Positions 6,999 to 14,715 of a DNA stretch of 31,021 bases are shown piece by piece. Position 1 is the first letter of the stretch, and the number at the start of each line of letters is the position of its first letter. Below the pieces are notes generated by a model, which was given only the letters and a program-made list of their open reading frames with translations, was not told the DNA's origin and searched no databases. The position numbers and the translations under genes were made by a program. The DNA lies in assembly GCA_038247995.1 (NCBI GenBank), contig JBBRUG010000025.1, positions 1 through 31,021 of the forward strand, in the 5' to 3' direction. The DNA comes from JBBRUG01 sp038247995 (GTDB taxonomy: Bacteria > Chloroflexota > Chloroflexia > Chloroflexales > Chloroflexaceae).

Positions 6999-8375
6999 TT
7001 AGCGTTCAGCCTGAAAGCTGTGCAGCGTCGGTGTGTAACCGCCGCGTCCGTTCGGGTCGAGCCGCACATACGAGAGCGAGGCAGTGTAGCTCGCAGGGTC
7101 GGCGATCGCATCCCAACTGTAGCTCCGCCGGCCCTCATCTTTGAGGTGCGGTGTCCAGGTGCCGCTATTGTAATAGAAGCCCTTGCGCCCGTCACTCAGG
7201 TCGAGCGGCATGCTGGCTCCGTCGATTGGGCCGTGGGTATGGCCCATGATCACCGTGGCCACACTCGGATCAGCCTCCAGCGTTGTGCGCGCCGCAGCGC
7301 GATAGCCGTCTTCCTGGGCGCCAAAGCCTAGGATCAGGTCGTCTTGCGGGCCTTCAATCGCCTCATCGAGCGTCTGCTGATGGGTCATTCCGGATTGAAT
7401 CATCGCCCATTCGACGGGTTCCAGGGCCAGCAGTTCGCGTTCGAGGTCGGCGCGAGCCATCGGATCGCTCATGTGCGCTTCCAATGCAGCGCGCAGATCG
7501 GGATCGGCCACGCTGGCGACCATCTCCTCCAGGGTCGGCGGTTCACCCGCGCCGAGAATCATATCTGTGCCGGCGCCTAACGGCGGCAGGCCGCTGGTTA
7601 CCAGAAAGCGCGTCACCAGGCCCAGTGCGGTGGCAGTGAAGCGGAAATCGTTGCGCAGGCCGAGCTTCACCACCCGCAGAATCGGTTTCACATTGTCGAT
7701 GAACCAGCGATCGCGCTCGAGCTGGTTATACACCTTGTCCACGAAAAGCGTGCCCCAACAACGGATGAGCCGCTGCACGCCGGTGTGGTCGACGAGAAAG
7801 GGATGCTCCATCCGTGGGGTGATCCGGTTCGGCGGATCGTACTCGTGGCCATGCTCAATGTAGACCCGATTGCGCGTTCCATTGCCGAGTGTATAGCTGT
7901 AGGGCACACGGCGCAGGTCACCCCAGGCGCCGGGCGGGTAAATTGTGTCGAAAACGAGCACCCAGACCCGCCGCCAGAGCAGATCAACATCGTGGTTGCC
8001 GACGATAATCGTGATTGAGTGGCCTTCAGCCAAAAAATCGCGCAACGCCTGAAACACTTCCCGGTGGCCAGTGGCGATCTCCGGCCGTAACCCGAGAATG
8101 ACCTCAGTACGCAACAACGACTCGGCTTCCGTGGTGCCGAGATTGTCGGCGGGCGAGGTAAGCCCTAGCTTGGGCAGCACCTGTGGGTATTCCAGAAAGT
8201 CACCCGCCAGGACGAGTTCAACTGGATCGACGCTCTGCCCAATTGTGTCCAGAAAGGTGATGAACTCGGCGTCGTGCTTGAAATCCTCCAGGGGATCCCA
8301 CGCACCGTTCGGCAGTTTGCCCGGCCCCAGGTGGAGATCACTCACGACATAGACGACGCTGTCCACGTTGTCCAC
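6999..8375 (-). CDS. Calcineurin-like metallophosphoesterase
   Basis: A 458-residue phosphoesterase with the full set of dimetal motifs: SDLHLG (D13, H15), AGDFLE (G58, D59), GNHD (126-129), EHGHEYD, and MGHTHG (378-382). The C-terminus adds a YYNSGTW strand and W-rich motif typical of the fold. It should hydrolyse a phosphomonoester or diester, with the substrate (nucleotide, lipid A precursor or nucleic acid) unknown. No signal peptide or membrane anchor is seen, although hydrophobic helices occur near the middle. The start is a GTG with AAGGGGG five bases upstream. It leads a two-gene operon with the nucleotidylyltransferase. Confidence 0.87.
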   Translation of the reverse strand: MDNVDSVVYVVSDLHLGPGKLPNGAWDPLEDFKHDAEFITFLDTIGQSVDPVELVLAGDFLEYPQVLPKLGLTSPADNLGTTEAESLLRTEVILGLRPEIATGHREVFQALRDFLAEGHSITIIVGNHDVDLLWRRVWVLVFDTIYPPGAWGDLRRVPYSYTLGNGTRNRVYIEHGHEYDPPNRITPRMEHPFLVDHTGVQRLIRCWGTLFVDKVYNQLERDRWFIDNVKPILRVVKLGLRNDFRFTATALGLVTRFLVTSGLPPLGAGTDMILGAGEPPTLEEMVASVADPDLRAALEAHMSDPMARADLERELLALEPVEWAMIQSGMTHQQTLDEAIEGPQDDLILGFGAQEDGYRAAARTTLEADPSVATVIMGHTHGPIDGASMPLDLSDGRKGFYYNSGTWTPHLKDEGRRSYSWDAIADPASYTASLSYVRLDPNGRGGYTPTLHSFQAER

Positions 8376-8442
8376 GCTTACCCCCTTGTACTGTTCGCGA
8401 CTCTACGCCCTATGATAGCATGGCACGCCAGGGGGCTGCGTA

Positions 8443-8470
8443 GCGAGTGGCGAGTGACGAGTGACAAGTG
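8443..8470. repeat. Four degenerate heptamers of the GCGAGTG type
   Basis: Four consecutive 7-base units (GCGAGTG twice, then ACGAGTG and ACAAGTG) lie in the gap between the metallophosphoesterase and the membrane protein. Units after the first two differ by one or two bases, as expected for slippage followed by mutation. Noncoding. Confidence 0.8.
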
Positions 8471-8498
8471 CGCTGCGGTGTTTATTTAGGGTTATTAC

Positions 8499-8553
8499 GT
8501 GTTGCGTATTGCGTACCTACACCGCAGGGTTCCAGATACGCAATACGCAACAC
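8499..8553. repeat. 17-bp inverted repeat with 21-base loop, built from TACGCAA heptamers
   Basis: The arm at 8537-8553, TACGCAATACGCAACAC, is the exact reverse complement of 8499-8515. Outside the arms, GGGTT (from 8489) and AACCC (8556-8560) can pair further. The arm is itself two TACGCAA heptamers plus a tail, and a 14-base match occurs at 14152-14165. It starts within 10 bases of the stop of the membrane protein at 8560, so the transcript would fold into a long hairpin there; no U-run follows, so a role as intrinsic terminator is doubtful. Confidence 0.85.
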
Positions 8554-8559
8554 ACAACC

Positions 8560-9087
8560 CTACGTGCGCGCAACTTCGCGGCCATGCTCACGCTGGGCTT
8601 TTGCAACGCGCTGCTGCACGAGTAGGCTAAACATGACCATGTGGGTCACGAAGAACGCCGGTACGAAAAAAGTAGGAATAAACCACGTCGCGCCTAGTTG
8701 ATACTGCTCGGCAATATCGTGACGGATGCCTTGAGCGAATGCATTCACAAAATCCAGCGTGCCGACAATGTTAAAAAGCCAGACCAGGCCGAGCGCAATC
8801 CGCCACTGCTGCCGCAGGGCAATAAGCGCCAGGCCGGCCAGGATCACGGCCAGCAAGTCGCCCAGCGCACCAGGAACGGCGAAGCCAGGCGGCAGCGTAT
8901 CCCCGATCACCTGCGGCAGTACGAATACAACGCCCATTGTACGCAGCATATGAAAGAGCAGCAAGGGGATGAGCGCCGCTTCGAGCGGTATGGCGCGGAG
9001 GCGCGGCAGTAAATACCAGCGGGCAACGAGCGTCGCAATGAGTAGGTTGGTAACTACCTGAAGGCCAAAAATCGCTGTACCGTTCAT
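8560..9087 (-). CDS. Five-helix integral membrane protein of unknown function
   Basis: A 175-residue hydrophobic protein with about five predicted membrane helices (roughly 5-25, 35-58, 70-90, 96-118 and 135-158) and a basic, hydrophilic C-terminus (VAKAQREHGREVART). I recognise no family. The strong ribosome site AGGAGGG precedes the ATG by four bases. It lies 46 bases downstream of the MarR gene on the same strand and has its own promoter, overlapped by an operator-like sequence also found at the MarR promoter. This suggests MarR-controlled expression, perhaps a membrane stress, transport or detoxification role; the role is inference from context only. Confidence 0.78.
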   Translation of the reverse strand: MNGTAIFGLQVVTNLLIATLVARWYLLPRLRAIPLEAALIPLLLFHMLRTMGVVFVLPQVIGDTLPPGFAVPGALGDLLAVILAGLALIALRQQWRIALGLVWLFNIVGTLDFVNAFAQGIRHDIAEQYQLGATWFIPTFFVPAFFVTHMVMFSLLVQQRVAKAQREHGREVART

Positions 9088-9098
9088 GAAACCCTCCT

Positions 9099-9128
9099 AG
9101 TATACGTGTATATACACCTATTAAGCAA
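9099..9128 (-). promoter_or_regulatory. Promoter and operator of the membrane protein gene
   Basis: On the minus strand TTGCTT (9123-9128) and TATACT (9099-9104) are 18 bases apart. The -10 box is overlapped by GTATATACACGTAT (minus strand, 9102-9115), which extends to an inverted repeat GTATA-N6-TATAC and contains the perfect 12-bp palindrome GTGTATATACAC (9106-9117). The same 14-mer with one change lies on the MarR promoter, so this is a likely MarR operator. Confidence 0.65.
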
Positions 9129-9133
9129 AAAAA

Positions 9134-9568
9134 TCAGACCTGGGCCGTGCGCACGACAGCCTGCAATTCGGCATACAATGTGTTCCAGCGCTCAAGCCCC
9201 AACCCGTCGGTGATCATGCGTGCCTGAGCTTGTTCCCACAGTGGTAAAATTGCGTCGAGTTTGTACCCTCCAATATTAGTCAGTTCCACCAACCGGGTGC
9301 GCCGGTCGGCGCCTGGCCGAACCAGGACGAAGCCTTGCGCTGCGAGCGGTTTGAGATCGCGGGTAAGGGTCGTGCGATCCATCACTAACTCTTCAGCGAG
9401 CTGTGAGATCGTCGGGCGATCCATGGCAGCCACGGCCATCAATAAGGTCACCTGGGTGGCGCGCAGGCCGGTTTCGCGCAGTATGGTGTCGTATAAACTT
9501 GTCACTGCCCGCGCAGCCTTGCGCATGTTCAAGCAGACACAGTTGGTTACAACATCGTGGGGTTTCAT
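9134..9568 (-). CDS. MarR-family transcriptional regulator
   Basis: A 144-residue winged-helix regulator. The helix-turn-helix lies in LRATQVTLLMAVAAMDRPTI-SQLAEELVMDRTTLTRDLKPL, and the wing is FVLVRPGADRRTRLVELT with the family DRR motif. Flanking helices provide the dimer interface. Proteins of this family bind palindromic operators and usually release DNA on binding a phenolic or hydrophobic ligand or on oxidation. The start chosen is the ATG at 9568, because a consensus promoter lies just upstream; a longer reading frame continues but crosses that promoter. No Shine-Dalgarno is visible and the -10 box ends only seven bases before the ATG, so the mRNA is probably leaderless. It most likely represses itself and the membrane protein downstream. 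Confidence 0.88.
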   Translation of the reverse strand: MKPHDVVTNCVCLNMRKAARAVTSLYDTILRETGLRATQVTLLMAVAAMDRPTISQLAEELVMDRTTLTRDLKPLAAQGFVLVRPGADRRTRLVELTNIGGYKLDAILPLWEQAQARMITDGLGLERWNTLYAELQAVVRTAQV

Positions 9569-9575
9569 AATTAGG

Positions 9576-9604
9576 AGTATATGCACGTATTTAAGGTTTG
9601 TCAA
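9576..9604 (-). promoter_or_regulatory. Consensus promoter and operator of the MarR gene
   Basis: On the minus strand TTGACA (9599-9604) and TATACT (9576-9581) are separated by exactly 17 bases. The -10 ends seven bases before the ATG, placing the transcription start at or next to the start codon. GTATATGCACGTAT (plus strand 9577-9590) covers the -10 and part of the spacer and matches the site at 9102-9115 in 13 of 14 positions, as expected for autoregulation. Confidence 0.8.
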
Positions 9605-9631
9605 TAGGCCGCCAACGGAGTTTAAGCGTAT

Positions 9632-12600
9632 ATGACTGATTCTTTTCTCACCCGCGTTGGCTTGCACGCCGAGCCGGCGCCACCACCCCTGGCTATTGTC
9701 GGCGGCGGCGCGGTGCGCATCACCGCAATGACGGCCCGCCTGATCCGCCTGGAGTGGTCGCCCGATAGTACGTTCGACGATCGCCCAAGCTACGCCTTTC
9801 CACGGCGCAGGCCGGAAACGCCGCCCACCGCAACTGCCCCGCTGCCGCTCGCCCTCGACACCGGCGCGGTGCATGTGACGTATGACGGCGAGGGTGCTTT
9901 CACCAACGCCAATCTGACGATTCAGTTCACCCTGAACGGCCAATCCGTGCGCTGGACGCCCGGCGTGCCCGACACAGGCAACCTACGCGGGGCGCGGCGT
10001 ACGCTCGATGAGTGTCGGGGCGAGGCTGCGCTGGAGCCTGGCCTGCTCTCGCGTGACGGCTGGACGCTCCACGATGAAAGCGCCGTCGTGCGCTTCGATC
10101 CCACGACGGGTTGGGTGCAACCGGCCCTGGCCGGCCCGCGCCAGGACTGGTATTTCTTCGCCTATGGCCACGACTTTGCCGCCGCGCTCGCCGAGTATAC
10201 GCAGATCAGCGGTTCGGTGCCGCTGATCCCGCGCTGGGTGCTGGGCGCGTGGTGGTCGCGCTACTGGGCCTACAGCGAGGAAGATTTGCGCACGCTCGTC
10301 GCCGCGTTCGCCACCCACGATCTGCCGCTCGATGTGCTGGTGATCGACATGGACTGGCACACACCCGACGGTTGGACCGGCTATACCTGGAATCGTGAGC
10401 TTTTCCCCGATCCGCCCGCATTTCTCGCCTGGCTCCACGAACAGGGCCTGCGCACGACGCTGAATCTGCACCCCGCCGACGGCGTCCATCCCCACGAAGA
10501 AGCCTACCCGGCCTTTGCTGATGCAATGGGCCAGGATCCGGCGGAGCGCGCTCCGGTGCCCTTCCGCATTGGCGATCCGCGCTTTGCCGAGCACTATTTT
10601 GCGCTCCTGCATCATCCGCTGGAGGCGCAAGGCGTCGATTTCTGGTGGATGGATTGGCAACAGGGCCGCGCGTCGGAACTGTCCGGCCTCGATCCGCTGC
10701 TCTGGCTGAACCACCTGCACTACCGCGACATGCAGCAGCGCGCTGGGCGTCGTTCGCTGATCTTCAGCCGTTGGGGCGGCCTGGGCAACCATCGCTACCC
10801 GATCGGCTTTTCGGGCGATACCTACCCAACCTGGGAGGCGTTGCGCTTCCAGCCGCACTTCACGGCCACGGCGGCGAATGTAGCCTACGGCTGGTGGAGC
10901 CATGATATCGGCGGGCATTTTACCGCCACCGACCCGGAGATCTATGCGCGCTGGGTGCAGTTCGGCGCTTACAGTCCAATTCTGCGCCTGCATTCGTCCA
11001 ATGGCGCCGATGCCGAACGGCGGCCCTGGGCCTTTCCGCCGGAGGTGTTCGCCGCCGCCCGCAGCGCGTTCCACCAGCGCTATGCGCTGCTACCGTACTT
11101 CTACACGCTCGCCCGCGTTCACGCCGATACAGCGCTGGCGCCCTGTCGCCCGCTGTACTACCTCGCCCCCGAGCAGGAATCCGCCTACCTCGCCCGCGAA
11201 CAATATCTGCTCGGCGATCAGATGCTCATCGCGCCGATTGTGCATCCGCTCGATCCGGCGCATGGCCTGGCGCCGGCCGAGGTCTGGGTGCCGCCGGGAA
11301 CGTGGATTGCGCGCAGCACCGGCGAGCAGTTCGTCGGGCCGCAGTGGGTGCGCCTGGTGGGCGATTTGCAGGCCATTCCGCAACTTGTGCGCGCCGGGGG
11401 CATTGTGCCATTGGCGCCCGTCGCCGAGCGTAGCGATCGGCAGCCACGCGATCAGTTGATTTTGAGCATTTTTCCGGGCGCCGATGGCGCGTTACGCATC
11501 TACGACGACGCCGGCGAGGGCGAAGACTACCGCGCCGGGAACTGCGAGTGGACGCCAGTGCAGTTTACCTGGGCCGCCGACGGGCGCTCGTGTACGCTGA
11601 CGATCGGACCGGTGGAAGGTTTCTGCGCCGCATTACCGCCTGAGCGGACGATCACAGTGCGCCTGGAGCATTGTTATGCGCCCGATGCAGTACTGCTCGA
11701 CGGCGCGCCGCACGCCGACTGGCGTTATGATTCCGCCGCGCCTGGGGTACTGATCAGCCTGCCGGCGCGCCCGAAAACAGCCCCGATCACTCTGAATATT
11801 TCTGCTCAGGTTGATCTCGCCCGTGGCGCTGCGCCAAACACGGCCCTGCGCGAAGCCGACGCCCGGCGTCTGCTTGGGCCAACTGCCGCCGACCTGCCTG
11901 CCGACACGTTGATCACAGCCGCTCTGGAGCGCACCGATGCGGCGGCGACCCACGCGCTGGCCCGTTTGGGCGGCCCATTTGCGCGTGTCTACAGTTACAC
12001 TCGGCCCGAAGATGCGCGGCGGCAACTTGGCGCACTGCTGCTTGCCGCCCCGCGTGACGGCAACCCGGCGAGCGTAAGCGGCGTCTGGCGTCTGGCCGGC
12101 GTCGATGGCATCCATGAGCAGGCCTTTACCATTGCCGCGTTGAACGAAGATACGATCCTCGCCTGCCCCTTCGTCTGGGATGGCCAGGTGCAGACTACGC
12201 AGTGGTCGGTGGAGGTGCAGATCGCCTGGCACGGACACACCCTGAGCCACGATTTCAGCAGCCTGCCGCTCTTTCCGAGCATCGGCGCGTGGCGGACCCT
12301 GGCGCGCCCGGCAAGCACGCCCTATACCATCGATGAACTGCTGACTGATGCGGGCGATCTGCAACCCAACCTGGCGTGGACGGAGCATCAGCACAGCCCA
12401 GGCCAGGGTGAATTGCAAAACCTGAGCGCCGTCTTCAATGTGCCGCTGCGCGATCACGCCTGGGCGGCGCCCGGAACCGATCTGACCGGCTATGCCGTTA
12501 CGACCCTCCACAGCCCGGACGTGCGCGAAGTCTGCATTAACTATCAGGCCGCGCGTCGGGCGCAGATCTACCTGAACGGTGAACTGCTTGCCGAAGCGGA

Positions 12601-12793
12601 GCACGTCGAGACACCGCCGTTGGGCATGAACCTAGACTGGTCGCGCAGTGTGCCGGTAATGCTGAGTCCCGGCGCAAACACGCTGCTGATCATCAGTTCA
12701 CACCCCGGCGACGCCCCGGCCTGGCACTGGTTCTTGCACGTTAAACTTACCAACCCGGAGGGCGCCGCCGTGCCTGAGGTAGGAATACTGTAA
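9632..12793 (+). CDS. Glycoside hydrolase family 31 (alpha-glucosidase/alpha-xylosidase type) with long C-terminal extension
   Basis: A 1053-residue glycosidase that should release alpha-linked glucose or xylose from the non-reducing end. The beta-sandwich N-domain (about 1-190) precedes the TIM barrel (about 195-545). The nucleophile is D341 in DFWWMDW and the acid/base D396 in FSGDTYPTW; VIDMDWH, WSHDIGG and the RWVQFGAYSPILRLHSS barrel motif are present. A distal beta domain of the DUF5110 type follows (about 545-720). Residues from about 720 to 1053 form an extra region of beta-rich, carbohydrate-binding-like sequence, not typical of simple family members. There is no signal peptide, so it probably acts on intracellular or imported oligosaccharides. 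GGAG lies 11 bases before the ATG. It is divergent from the MarR gene, whose operator lies in the shared gap. Confidence 0.92.
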   Translation: MTDSFLTRVGLHAEPAPPPLAIVGGGAVRITAMTARLIRLEWSPDSTFDDRPSYAFPRRRPETPPTATAPLPLALDTGAVHVTYDGEGAFTNANLTIQFTLNGQSVRWTPGVPDTGNLRGARRTLDECRGEAALEPGLLSRDGWTLHDESAVVRFDPTTGWVQPALAGPRQDWYFFAYGHDFAAALAEYTQISGSVPLIPRWVLGAWWSRYWAYSEEDLRTLVAAFATHDLPLDVLVIDMDWHTPDGWTGYTWNRELFPDPPAFLAWLHEQGLRTTLNLHPADGVHPHEEAYPAFADAMGQDPAERAPVPFRIGDPRFAEHYFALLHHPLEAQGVDFWWMDWQQGRASELSGLDPLLWLNHLHYRDMQQRAGRRSLIFSRWGGLGNHRYPIGFSGDTYPTWEALRFQPHFTATAANVAYGWWSHDIGGHFTATDPEIYARWVQFGAYSPILRLHSSNGADAERRPWAFPPEVFAAARSAFHQRYALLPYFYTLARVHADTALAPCRPLYYLAPEQESAYLAREQYLLGDQMLIAPIVHPLDPAHGLAPAEVWVPPGTWIARSTGEQFVGPQWVRLVGDLQAIPQLVRAGGIVPLAPVAERSDRQPRDQLILSIFPGADGALRIYDDAGEGEDYRAGNCEWTPVQFTWAADGRSCTLTIGPVEGFCAALPPERTITVRLEHCYAPDAVLLDGAPHADWRYDSAAPGVLISLPARPKTAPITLNISAQVDLARGAAPNTALREADARRLLGPTAADLPADTLITAALERTDAAATHALARLGGPFARVYSYTRPEDARRQLGALLLAAPRDGNPASVSGVWRLAGVDGIHEQAFTIAALNEDTILACPFVWDGQVQTTQWSVEVQIAWHGHTLSHDFSSLPLFPSIGAWRTLARPASTPYTIDELLTDAGDLQPNLAWTEHQHSPGQGELQNLSAVFNVPLRDHAWAAPGTDLTGYAVTTLHSPDVREVCINYQAARRAQIYLNGELLAEAEHVETPPLGMNLDWSRSVPVMLSPGANTLLIISSHPGDAPAWHWFLHVKLTNPEGAAVPEVGIL

Positions 12794-12850
12794 CAGGCAA
12801 AGGGGCGCGGTAAGAGGAGAGATAGCGCATTGCAATACCGTCCTGCTCCC

Positions 12851-12871
12851 CCGCTCCGCGTGACGGAGCGG
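12851..12871. repeat. GC-rich inverted repeat after the GH31 gene
   Basis: CCGCTCCG (12851-12858) and CGGAGCGG (12864-12871) form an 8-bp perfect stem with a 5-base loop in the 12794-13033 gap. No T-run follows on either strand, so it is not a clear intrinsic terminator, though it may stop transcripts or protect the mRNA end. A TACAAT box (12967-12972) further on may belong to the sortase promoter, but no good -35 was found. Confidence 0.5.
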
Positions 12872-13033
12872 AGGTTGGGGGGTGAGGATGGTGCCGGATC
12901 GGCTGACGTTGCAGCAGCCCTGACAAATGAGCCGTGTCGTTGGGGACGCGGCAGGTTGTGACGTGCTACAATTGAACCACGCACAATGTTGCCTGTTGCC
13001 GCTTACATTTTACATTCACCAATGGGGGTTCGC

Positions 13034-14095
13034 GTGCGCCGCATCTTCGTTCTGCTGACGTTGCTTCTGCTCGCTGTCGCTAGTCCGCCCGTTGCGCCAG
13101 TTGCCGCAAATACACGCGCGGGTACGCCGGTCTACTTTCGCGAAACCGGCCACACGCTGGGGTATGCGTTTCGCGAGTTCTACGACCGTCAGGGCGGCCT
13201 GCCGATCTTCGGCCTGCCGCTGACCGAAGTGTTTGTGCAAGACGGGCGGCCGGTGCAATACTTCGAGCGCGCCAGATTAGAGTGGCATGGTAACCTGGGC
13301 CTGGTGCAGGCGGGGCATCTCGGGCGTTGGGCGGCCGAAGGACTCGCTTGGCACCCGGCATTTGCCCGGATCAGCGCCCCACCTGCCGGCGCAGTGCTCT
13401 ATCGCGAAACCGGGCACAGCCTCGGCGGCGCATTCGCGAACTTCTGGCGCTCGAACGGCGGCCTGGCCACCTTCGGCTACCCGATCTCGGAGCCGTTTGA
13501 AGAGCAGAATGCACAGGATGGCGGCATTTATACCGTCCAATACTTCGAGCGCGCCCGCTTCGAGTACCATCCAAACAACCCGGCGCGCTATCAGGTACTG
13601 CTCGGCCACCTGGGTCGCCAGTATATGGCCGCCTACCCCGCGCCCGACTGGGCGGTTGCCCCGGTGCAGCGCGCCGAGCAAGCCTGGGATGCATTACGAC
13701 CCACACGGGTCCGTCTGCCGCGCATCGGGGTCAATACCGAGGTGGTCAGCGCCGGCTTTTCGCTGGGCGAGTGGGATGTGCCGCGGTATACCGCCGCGCA
13801 CTACTGGCCGATTGCCAGCTACCCTGGCACGCCGGGCAATGTCGTGATCGCCGGCCATGTCGGCTACCAAGACATTATCTTCAGCCAACTCCCAGCGGTG
13901 CGCAACGGCGACGAGGTGTTAGTGTCTACCGGCGGGGGCGAGCGGCGCTACATCGTTTCCGAGGTGCTGACGCTGTTGCCCGAAGAAACCTGGGTGATGG
14001 CGCCGACAAAAGATGAAGTGCTGACGCTCATTACCTGTGTGCCGATTGGCACGTATACCCACCGCCTGATCGTGCGGGCCTATCCGGCGCCGTAG
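13034..14095 (+). CDS. Secreted sortase with two N-terminal TGHxL/NGGLxxFGxP repeats
   Basis: A signal-peptide-bearing transpeptidase of the sortase E/F type, 353 residues from this start. The leader VRRIFVLLTLLLLAVA ends near PVAA. Two similar units follow (about residues 32-85 and 121-179): YFRETGHTLG..F..F...GGLPIFGLP..V-QYFERARLEWH and LYRETGHSLG..F..FW.SNGGL.TFGYP..VQYFERARFEYH. Such units are common in surface proteins of Chloroflexi. The sortase domain (about 222-353) has H275 in VIAGHVG, C335 in TLITC and R344 in HRLIVRA. Three in-frame starts exist (ATG 12986, ATG 13022, GTG 13034); the GTG is preferred because GGGGG lies five bases before it. No sorting-signal substrate is visible in the window. 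Confidence 0.85.
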   Translation: MRRIFVLLTLLLLAVASPPVAPVAANTRAGTPVYFRETGHTLGYAFREFYDRQGGLPIFGLPLTEVFVQDGRPVQYFERARLEWHGNLGLVQAGHLGRWAAEGLAWHPAFARISAPPAGAVLYRETGHSLGGAFANFWRSNGGLATFGYPISEPFEEQNAQDGGIYTVQYFERARFEYHPNNPARYQVLLGHLGRQYMAAYPAPDWAVAPVQRAEQAWDALRPTRVRLPRIGVNTEVVSAGFSLGEWDVPRYTAAHYWPIASYPGTPGNVVIAGHVGYQDIIFSQLPAVRNGDEVLVSTGGGERRYIVSEVLTLLPEETWVMAPTKDEVLTLITCVPIGTYTHRLIVRAYPAP

Positions 14096-14100
14096 AGCTG

Positions 14101-14165
14101 GGATTCAGGATTCAGGACGCAGGATCCAGGAGTGGGTTGTAGGACGTGTGTTACGCAATACGCAA
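14101..14165. repeat. Degenerate GGATTCA heptamers and a TACGCAA pair
   Basis: Five 7-base units run from 14101 to 14135: GGATTCA twice, then GGACGCA, GGATCCA and GGAGTGG. After 16 bases, TACGCAATACGCAA (14152-14165) gives two TACGCAA units, matching the arms at 8501-8551. All lie between the sortase stop and the next gene and are noncoding. Confidence 0.75.
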
Positions 14166-14195
14166 GCAAATATTGGCCAGTAGGAGACGATCATT

Positions 14196-14702
14196 ATGGA
14201 AGATAACCGCCGACGGGGCGGCTCGGGTTGGCTGGGGTGGGTATTCTTTTTCCTGCTGATCTTTGGCTCGCGCTTTGCCCCGCCCGTTGCAAATTGGCTC
14301 AGCCAGCAGACGGGTTTTAACATTACGTCTAGCGGGATCATGGGCGCCCTTGCGCTGCTTTATATTGGCTCGCTTATTCTCGGGCCGATTTTGGGCATGG
14401 TTCTGCGTAATGTGGGTGGTGGTACGGATGCGCCGACCATACCGCAACAAAATAATTCGCCCAGTCAATCGCCCTTCCCACAGTCAGGTGGGCCTTCAGC
14501 GCCGCGCATGCCCCCGCCCAGCACGCCGCAGATGCCGCCACCAACCACGCCGCGCCTCCCGCCGGTGACCTCGGCAAAAACGCCTGGTGCGCCGCGCTGG
14601 GAGCCGATTATCGAACCGCGTATTCTGATTTTCGGGATCATCGGGGTTGTGTTTTTGGGTGGGGTCTTACTCCTGGCGCTGATCTTCGCCGGGTCGATCT
14701 GA
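14196..14702 (+). CDS. Small membrane protein with proline-rich linker
   Basis: A 168-residue protein with a basic start (MEDNRRRGGSGW), about two hydrophobic helices (12-32 and 48-70), a linker of about 65 residues rich in Pro, Thr, Gln and Ser with near-repeats of MPPPSTPQMPPPTTPRLPP, and one C-terminal helix (about 143-166). No enzyme motif is seen and I recognise no family. AGGAG sits before the ATG. It is followed by the methyltransferase 13 bases later and is probably co-transcribed with it. Confidence 0.72.
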   Translation: MEDNRRRGGSGWLGWVFFFLLIFGSRFAPPVANWLSQQTGFNITSSGIMGALALLYIGSLILGPILGMVLRNVGGGTDAPTIPQQNNSPSQSPFPQSGGPSAPRMPPPSTPQMPPPTTPRLPPVTSAKTPGAPRWEPIIEPRILIFGIIGVVFLGGVLLLALIFAGSI

Positions 14703-14715
14703 AAGTAGTTGCGGC

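Noticed and set aside
9569..9943. Upstream extension of the MarR reading frame
   Set aside because: It crosses a consensus promoter and overlaps the GH31 start; the extension has no family similarity.
9983..11074. Long minus-strand frame opposite GH31
   Set aside because: Shadow of the GH31 catalytic domain; rich in Arg/Ala without motifs.
11633..12604. Second minus-strand frame opposite GH31
   Set aside because: Shadow frame, no ribosome site or domain.
12851..12871. Intrinsic terminator after GH31
   Set aside because: The stem is good but no T-run follows on either strand.
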